A stretch of DNA of 6,736 nucleotides from Lachnospiraceae bacterium (GTDB lineage: Bacteria > Bacillota > Clostridia > Lachnospirales > Lachnospiraceae), in assembly GCA_017412265.1 (NCBI GenBank), contig JAFPYK010000258.1, forward strand, positions 1-6,736, given 5' to 3'. The position numbers were made by a program, and so were the translations under genes. The notes under the pieces were generated by a model. The model saw only the letters and a list, made by a program, of their open reading frames with translations. It had not been told where the DNA came from and did not search any database. How positions within the stretch are numbered: position 1 is the first letter of the stretch; every line of letters begins with the position of its first letter. Below are positions 5,359-6,736 of this stretch, one piece after another.

Positions 5359-6573
5359 TCAATGATAATACTTCGGATATTTGACAAAATGGCTCAGGTA
5401 CGTCCGTGTCATCGCATACCGGCGCTTCGGCGCCAGGTCCCCCTTCAGGAAGACCGGATTGACCCATTTGCCCTCGCGCAGCAGCCTCTTAAGCTTCGCC
5501 TTGTTCTCCGGCTGCTTCACATAGTGCAGCGCCACCGCCTTCGGAACCACCAGCCACAGATGCTCGTCGCGGGCCAGCTCAAGCTCCGATTCTCTCCCGT
5601 ATATGTACTCCTCGACGATATACTTCGCCACATTGAAGCCCGAGCCCGTCACATAGAAATTGCTGCGGCCCTGGCGCGTATTAATCTCGAAGAACTTGAA
5701 CTTCCCGTCGCGGCTGTCATACTTGATGTCGAAGTTCGAATAGCCCACATAATGCAGGTCCTCCAGGAGGTTCTTCACCCGCAGCATCAGCTCCTCGTTC
5801 GGCTCGGTGATGATCACCGCGTGGTTGCCGAGCCCGTGAGGCGTATGCTCCTCCAGGAGCACATGCCCGAGGCACATCATCTTGACCTTCCCGTTGCGGT
5901 CCGAATAGGCCGTCAGCACGCGCATGAACTCGTCATTGCCCGGGATCCGGTCCTGGATGATGAGCTTGTCATCATACCCGGCCCCGTAGATGTCCTTGAT
6001 CACCCGCTCAAGCTCCGCCCGGTCATGAATCGTATAGACCTTGTTCTGCGTCGGGAACGGGCACTCCCAGTAGCGGATGCCGTTGCTCGGCTTCAGGATG
6101 CACGGATAGTCAAACTCCATCGGGAAATCCAGCCCCATCGAAGCGTCATAGATGACCGTCCCCGGATAATCGATCCCGTGCTTGTCGCAGAGCTTATAGA
6201 ACGTCTCCTTCATCTGCAGCGAGTTCATCAGCTCATAGTCGATGTAAGGCGCCACGATATTCTCCGCAAGCTCCGCCTTGTGCTTCGAGATCAGGGCCAC
6301 ATAGCTGTCGCCGCAGCCTACCAGCACGATCTTCTTGTCCGCGTGCTCCTTCGCGAATCCGTTCACCGTCTGAAGAAACACCTCGTCCGTATCGATCTTC
6401 GGGTTCGCGGTGTAATTGATGATCCGGCTGTTGAAGCTCGGCCCGCCCGGATATTTGCCAAATGTATAGGTCTTCACCCCGTACTGCTCATAAAATGCGC
6501 GCGCCACACTGTACGTGTTGATGTCGCCGCCCAGCAGAACCGGAATAAACTCGCGCTCGGTAAAGGAAAGCAT
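5359..6573 (-). CDS. aslA: D-aspartate ligase-like ATP-grasp enzyme (peptidoglycan cross-bridge)
   Basis: A 404-residue cytoplasmic ATP-grasp carboxylate-amine ligase, close in length and pattern to the enterococcal and lactococcal D-aspartate ligases that couple the beta-carboxylate of D-Asp to the epsilon-amine of L-Lys in peptidoglycan precursors. Signs are EFIPVLLGGDINTYSVARAF (8-27), VGCGDSYVALISKHKAEL (85-102), APYIDY (108-113), ATP-binding Lys161 in LKPSN, IIQDRIPGNDEFMRVL (205-220), MMCLGH (232-237), and FFEINTRQGRSNF (294-306) with Glu296 and Asn298 as likely metal ligands. The start at 6573 is chosen because GGAGG lies 8 nt upstream and the N-terminus then aligns with the known ligases; ATGs at 6588 and 6663 are rejected, the latter running into the tRNA. 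It is the first gene of the operon with racD and murE and starts only 25 nt after the tRNA-Lys terminator. Confidence 0.87.
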   Translation of the reverse strand: MLSFTEREFIPVLLGGDINTYSVARAFYEQYGVKTYTFGKYPGGPSFNSRIINYTANPKIDTDEVFLQTVNGFAKEHADKKIVLVGCGDSYVALISKHKAELAENIVAPYIDYELMNSLQMKETFYKLCDKHGIDYPGTVIYDASMGLDFPMEFDYPCILKPSNGIRYWECPFPTQNKVYTIHDRAELERVIKDIYGAGYDDKLIIQDRIPGNDEFMRVLTAYSDRNGKVKMMCLGHVLLEEHTPHGLGNHAVIITEPNEELMLRVKNLLEDLHYVGYSNFDIKYDSRDGKFKFFEINTRQGRSNFYVTGSGFNVAKYIVEEYIYGRESELELARDEHLWLVVPKAVALHYVKQPENKAKLKRLLREGKWVNPVFLKGDLAPKRRYAMTRTYLSHFVKYPKYYH

Positions 6574-6598
6574 CCTCTCATCCTCCATTCGTATAAAG

Positions 6599-6627
6599 AA
6601 AAAACTCCGCTGCCAAAGCAACGGAGT
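6599..6627 (-). terminator. Intrinsic terminator of the tRNA-Lys gene
   Basis: On the minus strand ACTCCGTTGC-TTTG-GCAGCGGAGT forms a 10-bp stem with one G-U pair and a 4-nt loop (6604-6627), followed by a T run (6599-6603, then C and more T). It begins 6 nt after the tRNA 3' end. It also lies directly before the ligase gene, so it could limit read-through from the tRNA promoter into the cell-wall operon. Confidence 0.88.
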
Positions 6628-6633
6628 CTTCCA

Positions 6634-6706
6634 TGAGCCACGGGGGACTCGAACCCCCGACAACCTGATTAAAAGTCAGGTGCTCTACCATCTGAGCTAG
6701 TAGCCC
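6634..6706 (-). tRNA. tRNA-Lys (anticodon UUU)
   Basis: A 73-nt cloverleaf on the minus strand. The acceptor stem pairs GGGCTAC with GTGGCTC (two G-U pairs), with discriminator A at 6634. The D arm is GCTCAGATGGTAGAGC. The anticodon arm is CCTGA-CTTTTAA-TCAGG, with anticodon TTT at 6671-6673. The T arm is CGGGGGTTCGAGTCCCCCG. CCA is not encoded and must be added after transcription. The tRNA promoter lies outside the window. Confidence 0.97.
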
Positions 6707-6736
6707 ATCTCCATATCGGGGAAGCCTCAGGCCTCC

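Noticed and set aside
5287..6636. Long plus-strand open frame (449 codons) antisense to the D-Asp ligase
   Set aside because: Same Arg/His/Leu-rich shadow composition; it runs across the tRNA terminator and two real genes on the other strand.
6574..6663. Longer start for the D-Asp ligase (ATG at 6663 or 6588)
   Set aside because: The 6663 start would read through the terminator and into the tRNA T arm. The 6588 start has no ribosome binding site, while 6573 has GGAGG at 8 nt.
6634..6706. tRNA-Lys as attachment site of a genomic island carrying the cell-wall operon
   Set aside because: No integrase, no second copy of the tRNA 3' end and no composition break are visible in the window.
6720..6736. 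Hairpin GGAAGCC-TCA-GGCCTCC at the window edge as a terminator
   Set aside because: No T run follows on the minus strand, and the context is cut by the window end; it cannot be judged.

Overview
The window reads as chromosomal DNA from a fairly GC-rich Gram-positive bacterium, most likely a Clostridia-type Firmicute (Lachnospiraceae-like). This rests on three things: a lipoprotein with a Thr/Glu/Lys-rich linker after the lipid Cys, strong AGGAGG-type ribosome binding sites, and a tRNA gene without encoded CCA. The host assignment is an inference from style, not from a marker gene. Coding parts are GC-rich; the only strongly AT-rich stretch is the regulatory region at about 340-440.

Left part (1-691): the 5' end of a minus-strand sugar-type ABC substrate-binding lipoprotein. 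Its promoter is near-consensus (TTGACA, 17 bp, TATATT). The -35 box sits inside a perfect 9-bp-arm inverted repeat, and upstream lie three TTTTGTACAAAA-like palindromes spaced by whole helical turns. The 5' leader of this gene can fold into two hairpins. The rest, up to 691, is a long noncoding leader of the divergent operon.

Middle part (692-2946): a plus-strand operon of a CPA2-type cation/proton antiporter and a divergent MgtC/SapB-family membrane protein, closed by a strong GC hairpin that probably stops transcription from both sides. A GC-rich spacer built of small imperfect tandem duplications follows (3021-3101).

Right part (3100-6706, all minus strand): tRNA-Lys(UUU), its intrinsic terminator, then a tight three-gene cell-wall operon. 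In transcription order it encodes a D-aspartate ligase-like ATP-grasp enzyme, an aspartate racemase, and a MurE ligase whose motifs are those of the L-lysine-adding type. Together they make a coherent pathway: MurE puts L-Lys into the peptidoglycan stem, the racemase makes D-Asp, and the ligase couples D-Asp to the Lys side chain, giving an L-Lys-D-Asp cross-bridge (A4alpha type). Each family is known. What is less usual is the compact gene set with its MurE, its host type, and its place directly behind a tRNA-Lys terminator. I found no clear sign of an entirely new system, mobile element or CRISPR array.
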